Shown: in pieces, positions 7,011-16,314 of the stretch
Numbering within the stretch: the stretch's first letter is position 1
Layout of the letters: each line of letters starts with the position of its first letter
Assembly (NCBI GenBank): GCA_964557285.1
Contig: CAZKZS010000086.1
Location: forward strand, 1 to 16,483
Length of the DNA: 16,483 bases
Source of the DNA: SB15 sp964557285
Lineage (GTDB): Bacteria; Chloroflexota; Anaerolineae; Aggregatilineales; J027
Reading direction: 5' to 3'
The notes under the pieces: generated by a model
What the model was told of the DNA's origin: nothing
The model's database searches: none
The model's input: only the letters and a program-made list of their open reading frames with translations
Made by a program: the position numbers and the translations under genes

Positions 7011-9036
7011 GATCTAAGTCCACAAAACGCACCAGACTTGAGCCAAGCCGGATCACCTGTCCATGATGCAGTTCGTAACGCTGTTCCGGTTGCAGCAGCC
7101 CGCCGTTCATTTCACTGGGATGGCTTGCTGACGGTAAATCCATGTAATAAAAACGGCTGTTGACGACTTCAATCACGGCATGATGGCGGCTGACCGATTC
7201 ATCCAGCAGTTGAATGTGGTTGGAACTGTGCCGCCCCAGCGTATTTTGTCCCGATACCAGCCGCCAGCGTTCGCCGTTTGGCCCTTCCAGTTCGGCGCGA
7301 ACGGGCATCTGACGCGGCGGCGGGGATGATATAGGAGGAATAGGCATACTGATTTTTTCTTCAACCTGAACCGGTTTCTGTTCCTTTGACGGGAAAGAGG
7401 GACGGCGGCGCAGCATCCACACCCCCGCCGCGCTGAGCGTCACCCCGCCCAGAAAAGCGAAGGCCAGAATTGCTAAAAAGGTCATGCTGATTTTTCCACT
7501 GGTTTCATTTTGAGAGGCAGCCGCCCGAACGGTAATTTTCGACTGTACACTGGCACGCTGTCCCTGAACATCCTGAGCCGCAATCTCCAGCGTATAATCG
7601 CCTTTTTGAGGGGGTTTCCACTGAAATTCTACCGTATCAAACGGCCCTAAATCGCGCACGTCGGCGATCTCTCCGTTCACCAGCAGTTCAATCTGCTGTA
7701 CAGACGCCGCGAATCCAACTTTTGTGCTGAGGGTGAGGGTTTCATTGGCAGCGATAGTCGTGGGCGGCGGAGTCAGCCAATCTACTGACAGTTTATCAAT
7801 GATGTTGAGGGGAAGTATTTTTTCCTGCTGGTTTCCGGCGCTGTCCTGCGCTAGCACATGCAGAGTCACCGGCCCCGGTGCAAATCGACCGCGTTCCAGC
7901 GTCACTTCATAGCTGCCCCGCACCGCCAGTTCTGTTTCCTGCCCGCCGTCTGTGAGCGCCGTCACTTTTACGGATTGTACCGTCCCCTGCCGGGGTTCAA
8001 CCTGAAAATTTAAGGTGGCGGGCAGGGTCATATTTTGTTCGGGTGTGATTTCAGGAAATGCGATGAGAATCGCCACTTCTCCCGCCTGAAATGTTCCAGT
8101 AACGGGCGGCGTAAGTGTTCCGGCCACATCCACACGCACCGTAAAACTATGCTCTGTACCGTCGGGCGGCACAGGAACATTAAATCGAAGGCGGTACTGC
8201 GATTGTAGCGCGTCGCGCGTGGTTTCCATCATCGAGGCAAGCGCCCCATCATCGGTATATTCGTCGCGGCGGGTTTCTGCGGCAACACCCTGGCTGAATC
8301 CTCCCGTTGCCTCACTGAGCAGGGTGAGTTCGGGCGGCAGCACGGGCGGTTCTTCAGGAATCCCATCCCCTTCATATTCAAAATACAGGCCATAAATTTC
8401 AACTTCGTTTTCCAGCGCCAGACTCAGCACTTCATCTTCTGTCTGCGTCCCCGTTCCGCCGGAAGGACTGATGTCAGTCATGATAATAACCACACGGCGG
8501 GTATTTTCTTCTGTGTTTTGCAGCATGGATACGGCTTCATAAATGCCATCCCAGTAAACATTGCCTGTAACATCTTCCCGAATTTGAAGGGTGTTCAGGG
8601 TTTCCAGAATCGACTCATACTCATTTTGAAGGGCTGCCGCCACCCGCACCTGACTTTCATCCATGACCACTACCCCCAGCAGGTCAGCCGGAGTCATGCC
8701 ACTGGACAGTTCGGCAATCGCAAGGCGCTGGTTATCCAGTTCGGCCTGAGATACACTGCCTGTCACATCCATCACAACCACCACGTTCAGGGCGCGGCGC
8801 TCCCGTGAGGCTTCGACCAGTTCCATGGCCTGCCCATTGTCGGTGTCGCCAAAAAAATGGGCGCTGTCCAGATTCAGGACCACTCGCTGGCGTTCAATCA
8901 CGGAAACATACACGTCAATTTGAGGATAGGCGCTGTCATTCACCGTCAAAATGTTGACTTCTACCCCTTCGGATTGGGCAAATACAGGCAGCAAACCGGA
9001 TAGGCAAAGCAGAAGCATCAGAGAAATTTTTCGCAT
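7003..9036 (-). CDS. vWA-domain membrane protein with cytoplasmic FHA tail
   Basis: 677 residues from the ATG at 9036. A signal peptide (1-20, MRKISLMLLLCLSGLLPVFA) is followed by a von Willebrand A domain from about residue 80. Its metal site is DVTGS (90-94), with threonine in place of the usual first serine, and an IIMTD strand follows further on. Several beta-rich, Ig-like stretches come next, then one membrane helix (~518-542) capped by RRR, a proline-rich linker, and an FHA-like domain (~590-677) with LGRHS (600-604) and SRHHA (616-620). The vWA and Ig parts should be outside the membrane and the FHA part inside. The usual FHA loop SSNGTxVNG is replaced by a longer SASHPSEMNGG, so phosphopeptide binding may be altered. 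Translation probably couples to rsmH through TAATG and to the DMT gene through ATGACTAG. The role could be linking an external ligand or adhesion event to phosphothreonine signalling; this is inference. Confidence 0.9.
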   Translation of the reverse strand: MRKISLMLLLCLSGLLPVFAQSEGVEVNILTVNDSAYPQIDVYVSVIERQRVVLNLDSAHFFGDTDNGQAMELVEASRERRALNVVVVMDVTGSVSQAELDNQRLAIAELSSGMTPADLLGVVVMDESQVRVAAALQNEYESILETLNTLQIREDVTGNVYWDGIYEAVSMLQNTEENTRRVVIIMTDISPSGGTGTQTEDEVLSLALENEVEIYGLYFEYEGDGIPEEPPVLPPELTLLSEATGGFSQGVAAETRRDEYTDDGALASMMETTRDALQSQYRLRFNVPVPPDGTEHSFTVRVDVAGTLTPPVTGTFQAGEVAILIAFPEITPEQNMTLPATLNFQVEPRQGTVQSVKVTALTDGGQETELAVRGSYEVTLERGRFAPGPVTLHVLAQDSAGNQQEKILPLNIIDKLSVDWLTPPPTTIAANETLTLSTKVGFAASVQQIELLVNGEIADVRDLGPFDTVEFQWKPPQKGDYTLEIAAQDVQGQRASVQSKITVRAAASQNETSGKISMTFLAILAFAFLGGVTLSAAGVWMLRRRPSFPSKEQKPVQVEEKISMPIPPISSPPPRQMPVRAELEGPNGERWRLVSGQNTLGRHSSNHIQLLDESVSRHHAVIEVVNSRFYYMDLPSASHPSEMNGGLLQPEQRYELHHGQVIRLGSSLVRFVDLDHD

Positions 9037-9962
9037 TACAACTTCTCTACAATTCGCAATTTGGCACTTCTGGCACGGGGATTCATAGTGATTTCGGCTT
9101 CGTCCGCCGTGATAGGTTTTCGTGTGATAAGCACAATACTGGCACGATGCCCACAGGTACAAACAGGCTGCCGGGGTGGGCAAATGCAGTCGGTGGCCGC
9201 TTCTTTAAAAAACTGCTTGACGATACGATCTTCCAAACTGTGAAAAGTAATCACCGCCAGCCGCCCCTCCGATTTCAGCAGATCAACTGCCGCCGGAAGC
9301 ACCCGTTCTACCGCACCAAGTTCATCATTGACCGCGATTCGTAGGGCCTGAAAGGTGCGGGTGGCCGGATGAATTTTTTCCCGGGGGCCGCGATACTGGC
9401 TGGCAACCAGTTCCGCAAGCTGATGGGTGGTAGTGATAGGCCGCGCTCTGACAATCGTGCTGGCGATTCGGCGGCTGTGTTTTTCCTCGCCGTATGTATA
9501 TAGAATATCCGCGAGTTCCTCCGCCGACAGGGTATTGACCAGATCAGCCGCCGTTGGGCGCGGGTCATGCGGGTTAAAGCGCATATCCAGCAATCCATCG
9601 AATCGGAAAGAAAATCCCCGTTCGGCGCTGTCCACCTGCATAGAGGAAATGCCTAAATCCAGCAGAATCCCATCTACAAGCGGCGGTGTGACCCAGGCTT
9701 CCACTTCCTGTCTGAGATTTTCATAGCTGCTGTGGCGCAAAACTGCCCGTTCACCAAATTCCGACAGCCGTGTAGCAGCCAGTTCCAGCGCGTGCGGGTC
9801 AAGGTCAAGACCAAGCAGCAGGCTATCCGGTCGTGCCGATAAAAGGGCGTGGCTGTGACCCCCCGCCCCTACTGTACCATCTACCCAATGGGCATTTTTA
9901 ATTTCAGCCGCCCGCAGCCCTTCCAGAATAGGAGCGACCATGATGGGAATATGCGCCGTCAT
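9036..9962 (-). CDS. rsmH: 16S rRNA (cytosine(1402)-N(4))-methyltransferase RsmH
   Basis: 308 residues, the normal length for RsmH (MraW), which methylates N4 of C1402 in the 16S rRNA decoding site using S-adenosylmethionine. Family landmarks are present in order: N-terminal HIPIMV, SAM-binding motif VDGTVGAGGHS, LDLDPHAL, the catalytic-region pattern ILLDLGISSMQVD followed by RGFSF and LDMRF, the helix AVNDELGAVERVLP, ITFHSLEDRIVKQFF, and the C-terminal cysteine cluster CICPPRQPVCTCG. The ATG at 9962 overlaps the stop of the upstream 7TM histidine kinase (ATGA). The gene ends in TAATG shared with the vWA-FHA gene. In most bacteria rsmH sits in the division/cell-wall cluster next to mraZ and ftsI; here none of those neighbours is visible. 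The assignment is firm. Confidence 0.98.
   Translation of the reverse strand: MTAHIPIMVAPILEGLRAAEIKNAHWVDGTVGAGGHSHALLSARPDSLLLGLDLDPHALELAATRLSEFGERAVLRHSSYENLRQEVEAWVTPPLVDGILLDLGISSMQVDSAERGFSFRFDGLLDMRFNPHDPRPTAADLVNTLSAEELADILYTYGEEKHSRRIASTIVRARPITTTHQLAELVASQYRGPREKIHPATRTFQALRIAVNDELGAVERVLPAAVDLLKSEGRLAVITFHSLEDRIVKQFFKEAATDCICPPRQPVCTCGHRASIVLITRKPITADEAEITMNPRARSAKLRIVEKL
9042..9047 (-). promoter_or_regulatory. Ribosome binding site fixing the vWA-FHA start
   Basis: GAGAAG on the minus strand ends five bases before the ATG at 9036. Together with the signal peptide starting at that ATG, it rules out the longer open frame that begins at 9183 inside rsmH. Confidence 0.7.
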
Positions 9963-11413
9963 AGGTTCGGAGTCACCGTTGGAAGTTGCACGTAAAAGGT
10001 CGCGCCCTTGCCGGACTCACTTTCCAGCCAGATTTTCCCTTTGTGCATTTCTACAAAATGTTTGGCGATCGCTAAGCCCAACCCCGTGCCGCCGTATTCG
10101 CGGGTGGTACTGCTGTCGGCCTGCCGGAATGCCTCAAAAATATGTTCATGATGTTCTGGCGAAATCCCAATTCCGGTATCACACACACTCACCAGCACCC
10201 CTTCAGTCACATTCCGCAGTTTCAGCGTGACTCCGCCCTCTCTGGTGAATTTAATCGCGTTGCTGAGCAAATTCACCAGCACCTGCCGGATGCGGGTTTC
10301 GTCTGCATACACCGGACACAAATTGTCATCCATTTCCACCACAAAATACAGATTTTTTCGTTCCGCCTGTGGTTCAACATTCGAGCGCAGCGTTTCGACA
10401 ACGCGGTTCAGGGGAACGATTTTCATATCAAGTTCAATTTTGCCTGCTTCAATTTTGCTTAAGTCCAGCACATCGTTAATCAGTTCAAGCAGGATTAGCG
10501 CATTGCGGTGAATACGTTCAATCCGATTTTCCTGTTTTTCGTTGAGTTCGCCATAGTTACCCTGCAAGAGCATCTCGCTGTAGCCTATCAACGCGCCTAG
10601 CGGGGTACGGAGTTCATGGCTCATGCTGGCAAGAAACGTACTTTTATACTGGTCGGCCTGCTGTAAACGGCGGTTCAGGTCATCAACGACGGCTTTTTCT
10701 TTGTGCAGTGCTTCGGCGGTGCGCTGCAAGGCTTCATTTTTGACCTTCAAATCGTGCAGCATTTCCTGCATGGGATTAAACAGTTGGAATCGCATAATCA
10801 GCCAGCCGACCAGTACCATCACCAGCCCGCGCAGCGTGGTATCAATCGGCAGGCGGGATAGGGCAGGGATAAAATTGGTTGCAATCCCCAGCGTCATCAG
10901 CACCGCCGGTAAACGCATGGCGCGGCTGGCTTCAGTAGGTTCTTCATAAATCAGCCACGATGCTCCGGCCAGATAAAACACCCCCACCGCCGACAGCCCG
11001 TACCCTATCGGTGTAAGGGACCAGTCGCCGTTATTCCAGTTTATAAAATCACCTGTCAGCACTAAAACGGTAGAAATCAGGGACATTGGCAGCGCCACGT
11101 ATGACGCGATTCTGACCCAGGTCCGTTCCACGTGTAAAAAGCTGACCAGAAAAAAGTAAAAACACAGGACGGATAAAATCAGTCCCACCACCTGCATATC
11201 AAACTGGGCTTTGTCATCAAACGTGACTACATCCTGATTCAAGTTGCGGAAAATCGCGCCCGCCGACCAGACCGACACCGACAGGGCAAACAGGGTAAAG
11301 TACCAGTTGATGCGAGTACGACGCGGCTGCACCAGAATCGCAAAAATCAGCCCCACAGAAATCGAAAGAGTCAGCAGCGCAGCAATCACACTGATAAAAT
11401 CAGGAAGCCGCAT
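9959..11413 (-). CDS. Sensor histidine kinase with 7TM N-terminal region
   Basis: 484 residues from the chosen ATG at 11413. The first ~210 residues contain about seven membrane helices in the pattern of the 'histidine kinase N-terminal 7TM' region, including NWYFTLFALSVSVWSAGAIF near the start. A coiled-coil stretch (~215-255) leads to a HisKA domain with MSHELRTPLG (phospho-acceptor His266). The HATPase_c domain follows with N box NLLSNAIKF, G1 DTGIGIS and G2 GGTGLGLA. It has no receiver domain and no response regulator is encoded nearby. The start at 11413 has AAGGA nine bases upstream; a longer frame from 11443 would overlap the preceding kinase by 26 bases and adds only ten residues without a ribosome binding site. 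Its kinase core resembles that of the preceding GAF-rich kinase (both have STTREYGGTGLGLAI), which suggests duplication. The signal sensed is unknown. Confidence 0.95.
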   Translation of the reverse strand: MRLPDFISVIAALLTLSISVGLIFAILVQPRRTRINWYFTLFALSVSVWSAGAIFRNLNQDVVTFDDKAQFDMQVVGLILSVLCFYFFLVSFLHVERTWVRIASYVALPMSLISTVLVLTGDFINWNNGDWSLTPIGYGLSAVGVFYLAGASWLIYEEPTEASRAMRLPAVLMTLGIATNFIPALSRLPIDTTLRGLVMVLVGWLIMRFQLFNPMQEMLHDLKVKNEALQRTAEALHKEKAVVDDLNRRLQQADQYKSTFLASMSHELRTPLGALIGYSEMLLQGNYGELNEKQENRIERIHRNALILLELINDVLDLSKIEAGKIELDMKIVPLNRVVETLRSNVEPQAERKNLYFVVEMDDNLCPVYADETRIRQVLVNLLSNAIKFTREGGVTLKLRNVTEGVLVSVCDTGIGISPEHHEHIFEAFRQADSSTTREYGGTGLGLAIAKHFVEMHKGKIWLESESGKGATFYVQLPTVTPNL

Positions 11414-11417
11414 GACC

Positions 11418-14400
11418 TCAATTCCTTGATGTGGGCAGTACAAAGGTAAATGTGCTGCCCTGCCCCGGCTCGCTGTCTACCCAGATGCGGCCTCCCATCA
11501 TTTCGATGAGCTTTTTACTGATTGCCAATCCCAATCCTGTGCCGCCATACTCGCGGGTGGTACTGCCGTCGGCCTGACGAAATTCATCAAAAATAATCAA
11601 CTGGTCTTCCAGTTTGATGCCGATGCCCGTATCCTGCACACTCACCCAGACGACTTCCTGCATGGGATTTTCATCGGGTTTGGGGTTCAGACGGGTTTCG
11701 TTTTTCAGTTCCACAAATACCTTAATTTCCCCCTGTTTGGTGAACTTCACGGCGTTGCTCAGCAAATTGGTCACAATCTGGCGCAGGCGCAGCGGGTCAG
11801 CCCGAACAGGGGGAATATCCTCCGGTACAGAGGCAGCAAGCGTAATTAGGTCCGGCTGTACCTGTCCTTCAATGGCCGTTAGCACGGCATGAATTTCTTC
11901 TCCTATATTGATGTCATGCAGGTCAAGCTGCATCCTTCCGGCGTCAATCTTGGAAATATCCAGCAGGTCATCAATTAAAGCCAGCAGATTACGCCCATTT
12001 TTCAGGATACGCTCTACGCGGCTGGTCTGATTTTCATTTAACCCCCCATAAATACCGGTGAGCAGAGCATCAGAAAACCCCAAAATGCTGTTCATCGGCG
12101 TGCGAAGTTCGTGGGAAACATTCGCCAAAAATTGACTTTTGAGTCGGTTGGCCTGTGCCAATTCCTCCGCCCGCGAATCCAGCGCCTTGAACAAATCCGC
12201 ATTATCCAGCGCAATCGCTATCTGGCTGGCAAGCAGTTGGGCAATTTCCATGTCTTCATCGCTAAAACGGTGAATCGTGCCTTTGCTGTACAGTTCCAGT
12301 GTGCCAAACATGCGTACCCCTTTGACGAGAGGGACAAACAACGCACTCCGCAAATCTTCAGCGCGGATGACATCAGCCTGATGCCCTTTTACCGTATGGC
12401 TGATTTCTACATAATACACCGGACTGCGGCGCGTTTTTTCATCCATAGCCGCAATTTCGCCGGGAGTCTTTTTAATGGGGCTGCGGCGCTCCCGAATATA
12501 ATTTTCCGAAAGGCCGTAGGCTGCCTGAACCACGTAATTAAAATTAAACTTGTCGGGCATCGACACAGCAACAGCAGGCACGTCAAAAATGGCGGCGGCT
12601 TCTGTCACTACCAGTTCCAGCAGATTTTGCATGACCAGTTCAGAGGTGATCAGACGGCTGGATTTTTGAATCCGTTCCATCTGATACAAACGGCGCTGTT
12701 CCCGTTCGGCCAGGCGCACATTTTCCAGCGCTAAGGCCGCCTGATTCGCCAGCGCTTCCAGCAGTTGAAGCGTTTCCACGTCAAAATGACCGTTTTCCCA
12801 ACTGACTTCTACCACCCCGATCATTTTTCCCCGGTGGCTGATAGGGGCAAGTGTGGTCGTGGTTCTATTTTCCTGAAGTAAATCTTCCAGTTCCTGCTGC
12901 GCTTTATTTTTCTGACTCTCGTTTGGAGTCAGGCAGACAATATCCCCCTGCTTCAGCGCCTGCCAGGTATAAGGAATCGTCTGCGGGCTGTTGACTGACC
13001 CTAACACCATCTGCGCCGGAATCCGACTGGTCAGCGCCCGCGCCCGAATAATTAACCAGCCGTCCTCATTCACCAGGCTGATGAGCGTATTATCCGCTTC
13101 TACCGCCGCCTGGACTTCCCGCGCAAACCGCGCCACCAGCGCATCCACCCCATGCGCGGCGGAAAGAGTCAGCGCCACCTGCCGTAAAAGTGCCTGTTCG
13201 CGGGCGCGGCGTTCCGATTCGCGGAACAGGCGGGCGTTATCAATGGCGATGGCAGCCTGCTGCACAAGAGTCTGTGCCAGCCGCATATCATCCGGTGAAA
13301 ACCGACGCGATTTCCGCCCTTCCGTCCAGATAATCGCACCAATAACACGCTCTCCAATCACCATCGGCACAATCAACTGGCTAAAAATGGCATCCTGCTG
13401 CAACTGCTTACGCTGTTCCAGGGGCGTGCCTTCATCATCCAGATAAATATCAACTGCCCGGTGTGTATCCAGCGCATGTTGCAGCGCGGTATTATTCATC
13501 ACTGGATATTTGGTATGAATTTCCAGCGTTTTTCGGGTGGGATGATACGTTCGTTGCAGAAAATCCGCTTCTATATGAATACTGTTCTGGGGAACGTTAT
13601 AGGTGGCTACAATACAGCGTGATGTATCTAAAGCGCGTGCCATATGGCGGGCTACCGCGCTGACCAATTCGTTATAATCCAGAATCGAGGTTAAATCCTG
13701 CCCAATCTGGTGAACAATACCCTGTTCCAGTAAACGCTGCTGTGCCTGATTGTACAGCCACGCATTGTCCACTGCCGTGCTGACCTGAGAAGCCAGATTT
13801 TCAATGGCTGCTTTTTCATTTTCGCCAAATTCCCCACCTGCCGCCGTCCAGATTTCGATAAAGCCAAAAATACGATTGCCGCGTTTTAACGGCACGACCA
13901 TACAATTGGACAAATTTTTCAGGTGAGATTCAGACGTAGAGGGGTCAATTCGATTTAAAATTAGGGTGCGCTGTGTTTCCAGCACCCGGTTAAAAATAAT
14001 CCGTTCCACAACGGGCATTTCTCTGCCTGTTTCCAGCGCGTTGACAGGATGACTCACCGCGCAGGCGTGGCAGGTCATCATGTGGTTTTCGTCGTCCATC
14101 TGGTAAATGTAAACGGCATCATACTTGAGATGCTGATGCACATTCTGGGCAACCGTCCGCAGCAGCCCGCGCATATCCAGCAGCGCCGTAAACTCCTGTG
14201 TCACCCGATTAATGACCTGCATTAAATCTGCACGCTGGCGTTCACGGATAAACAGTTGAGCGCTTGCCAGGCTGACCGCAATCTGGCTGGCGATGGCAAT
14301 CGCTAAATCACACTGGGATGACGTAAACAGCCCTTCATGACGGTTAATAACGCTTAACACCCCCAGCGTTTCCTGCCGCGTATTTAACGGCACGGTCATG

Positions 14401-16008
14401 ACGTTCCGGCGTGGCATTTCTATCGTCGTGGGCGGGTCATTGGAAATATACGGCTGTCCGGTGTGAAACACTTCTACCTGATGCCCCGGCCCATCCAGCG
14501 GCCAGCGTTTTAGCGGCCACTCGCGCACCGTGCCATACAGAGAAGGCTCATGCGGCACAAGTTCCGTGCGGCTGGAATCCGGCAGCAGCAGCACCGCACC
14601 TTCCGCATTTAAAACCTCTGTCATTTCCGCTACTGCCACCTGAAGCATTTCATCCATATCCAGCGTGGCGGAGGTAATAGCGGCGATACGCTGCAACACT
14701 TCGGTTTCCCGAAGCTGCTCACGGGTATTTTGCAACAACTGATGATTCCGAATGGCAGCCGCCACATAACTTCCAATTGCCATTAACACCCCCGCGTCCC
14801 GGGGCTGGAAACCGCCGGGCTTTTCGCCCACGATAAAAATCCCAAGCGGGTAGTTATGCGCCCGCAGAGGTGCAATTAATACGTTGGAAAGCTGGTTAGC
14901 ACTGGCGACTCGCTGGAAGTTTTCTGGCAAATCGGCCATATGATTAAAAAAGACGGGCTGAGTGCTTTGAAAAACCTGTACGAGTGGGCTTTCCGTATTT
15001 TCTACCGAAAACGGAATATCACGGTATTCCTCAGAAAAACCAAAGCCGCCGGATTTCTGACGATAGATGAGGGAGTGATTTTCCGGACTGTAAAGCAGCA
15101 CCGCCCCCGCTTTGACCTTCAGGATTTCGCGGCAAAGCTGAAGCACCTGACGGAGCATGTCATCCAGTTCTGCTGTAGACGCGGTAATGCTTGCAATTTC
15201 CAGCAGCACATTGGTTTCTTGCAGGCGTTTCTGCGTATCATAAAGCAGGAGTTGATTATCAACGGCCAGCGCCATGTGATTTAGCGACAGGTCGGCAGCT
15301 TCAACATCGGCCTGGGTAAACGGACGGCCAGCCTGCAAGCGCATCAAAAAAGCCGCGCCAAACGCCCGCCCGCGTGCAATCAGGGGAACAGCCACCAGCG
15401 ATTTTGCATTGTATTCTTCGATTAAAGGAGTCGGATATTTTTGCAGGTCTTGCGGCGAATTAATAAAAATAGGTTTCATTTCTTCAACAATATGGGGGGT
15501 GAGGGACGGCGCACCCACTGGACGCCTGCGTTCATCCACAAAAGTTTGGGCATCTATGCCCCAGGCGGCCAGGCGGCGGGTGCGTTTTTCAACATGATCC
15601 CACAGGGTAATCGCGCAGATGTCCGCCTCAAATAATTTTGCCATCCGTTCGGCCATATCCGGCAGCACTTTTTCCCACTGGCTGCTGAGAGTCGCAATTT
15701 GAGAGATTTCATGATGAATCGTAATTTCGTGCTGCGCGTCAGTCAGTTCGCGCTGAAGCTGATCGTTTTCCAGCAGCAGACCCATATGCTCCGCGCCCAT
15801 TTCCAGCAGGGCAACATGCTTCTTTTTAAAAGTTCCGGTAGCCTGCAAGACTCCATAGAAGGTCTGTCCACGCTGTACAGGCACAGCCAGCACATTAGGC
15901 CGCAATACCGCAGCACGGGTATGAATCACTTCATCGAGAAGTTCCGGGTAAATAACCGATTCATCAGGGAAAGACCGCCACGTATCAGTACGTAAAAACA
16001 GCGTGACC
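11418..16008 (-). CDS. Giant multi-GAF sensor histidine kinase (5' end lost in assembly gap)
   Basis: About 1530 residues are visible, and the N-terminus is missing at the run of N. From the N side there is a truncated GAF domain (about 15740-16007), then seven full GAF domains of about 500-520 bp each (roughly 15740-15220, 15220-14710, 14710-14230, 14230-13730, 13730-13200, 13200-12680, 12680-12170). Helical linkers such as LLQNTREQL or RLFRESERRA join them. HisKA follows with NVSHELRTPMNS (histidine codon 12111-12113), then HATPase_c with NLLSNAVKF, DTGIGI and GGTGLGLAI. No membrane segment or receiver domain is seen, so it is probably cytosolic. The ligands are unknown. The fifth GAF from the N side carries TCHACAVSHP, a Cys/His cluster. 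The stop lies four bases before the start of the 7TM kinase, so the two are likely co-expressed. An open frame continues through the N run to 16160, but that part is probably not native. Confidence 0.93.
11423..11427 (-). promoter_or_regulatory. Ribosome binding site for the 7TM histidine kinase
   Basis: AAGGA on the minus strand lies nine bases before the ATG at 11413 and sits within the last codons of the upstream kinase gene. It supports 11413 rather than 11443 as start. A GAGG two bases from the ATG is too close to serve. Confidence 0.55.
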
Positions 16009-16018
16009 NNNNNNNNNN
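16009..16018. other. Assembly gap (10 N)
   Basis: A run of exactly ten N is a conventional scaffolding filler, so the real distance is unknown. It cuts the first visible GAF domain of the histidine kinase and lies only 25 bases from a hairpin of a probable insertion sequence, the kind of repeat that breaks assemblies. Confidence 0.95.
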
Positions 16019-16042
16019 CAGCAGGTATGGGCATCAGAACTC

Positions 16043-16075
16043 TCTCATCTACAACCCTATGATAGGGGCATGAGA
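16043..16075. repeat. Two-part hairpin, candidate IS left-end recognition structure
   Basis: The outer stem TCTCAT (16043-16048) pairs with ATGAGA (16070-16075). The inner stem CCCTA (16055-16059) pairs with TAGGG (16063-16067) around a three-base loop. The arms are separated by unpaired bulges of six and two bases. An imperfect hairpin with a bulge near the element end, upstream of tnpB, is what IS200/IS605 ends look like. There is no T-run after it, which argues against a terminator. Confidence 0.55.
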
Positions 16076-16314
16076 TAAACTTGGAAAGTAGGTTTCGAGA
16101 TTTTTTATCGAAAACGCGCGGCAACTCCGCAACCTTCAGGTTTGGGATAGGCAGTGGCATTAGAGAGGGAGTTTGGGTATCCTATTTGTATGACCAAGCG
16201 GCAAGGACTGAGATAAGAAGTATCTGGTCTGAAAAGCTGTGTTCTTGGCCTGTGGACACGCGCCTGTTCCATGGCCACCGGAGGCGGCGGGATGAAGGAG
16301 AACCAGAAGGCTAG

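Noticed and set aside
9037..9183. A longer start for the vWA-FHA gene, 49 codons upstream of 9036
   Set aside because: The extension lies inside rsmH, is rich in Cys/His/Arg typical of an out-of-frame read, and would bury a clear signal peptide. The ATG at 9036 has GAGAAG five bases upstream.
11414..11443. A start for the 7TM histidine kinase at 11443
   Set aside because: It adds ten residues overlapping the upstream gene and has no ribosome binding site; 11413 has AAGGA at good spacing.
12111..12734. A 207-codon open frame opposite the GAF kinase
   Set aside because: It lies fully antisense to well-supported GAF and HisKA coding sequence, and its composition is that of a reverse-strand shadow.
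16117..16131. Small GCGG...CCGC hairpin in the IS leader
   Set aside because: Only four base pairs and no T-run; too short to call a terminator or recognition site.
16019..16160. The first 47 codons of the GAF kinase frame beyond the N run
   Set aside because: The frame across a filler gap is arbitrary and these bases contain an IS-type hairpin; no GAF-like sequence is seen.
16081..16314. A 77-codon open frame upstream of tnpB
   Set aside because: No recognisable domain, arginine-rich random-looking end and no ribosome binding site; it lies in the probable IS leader.
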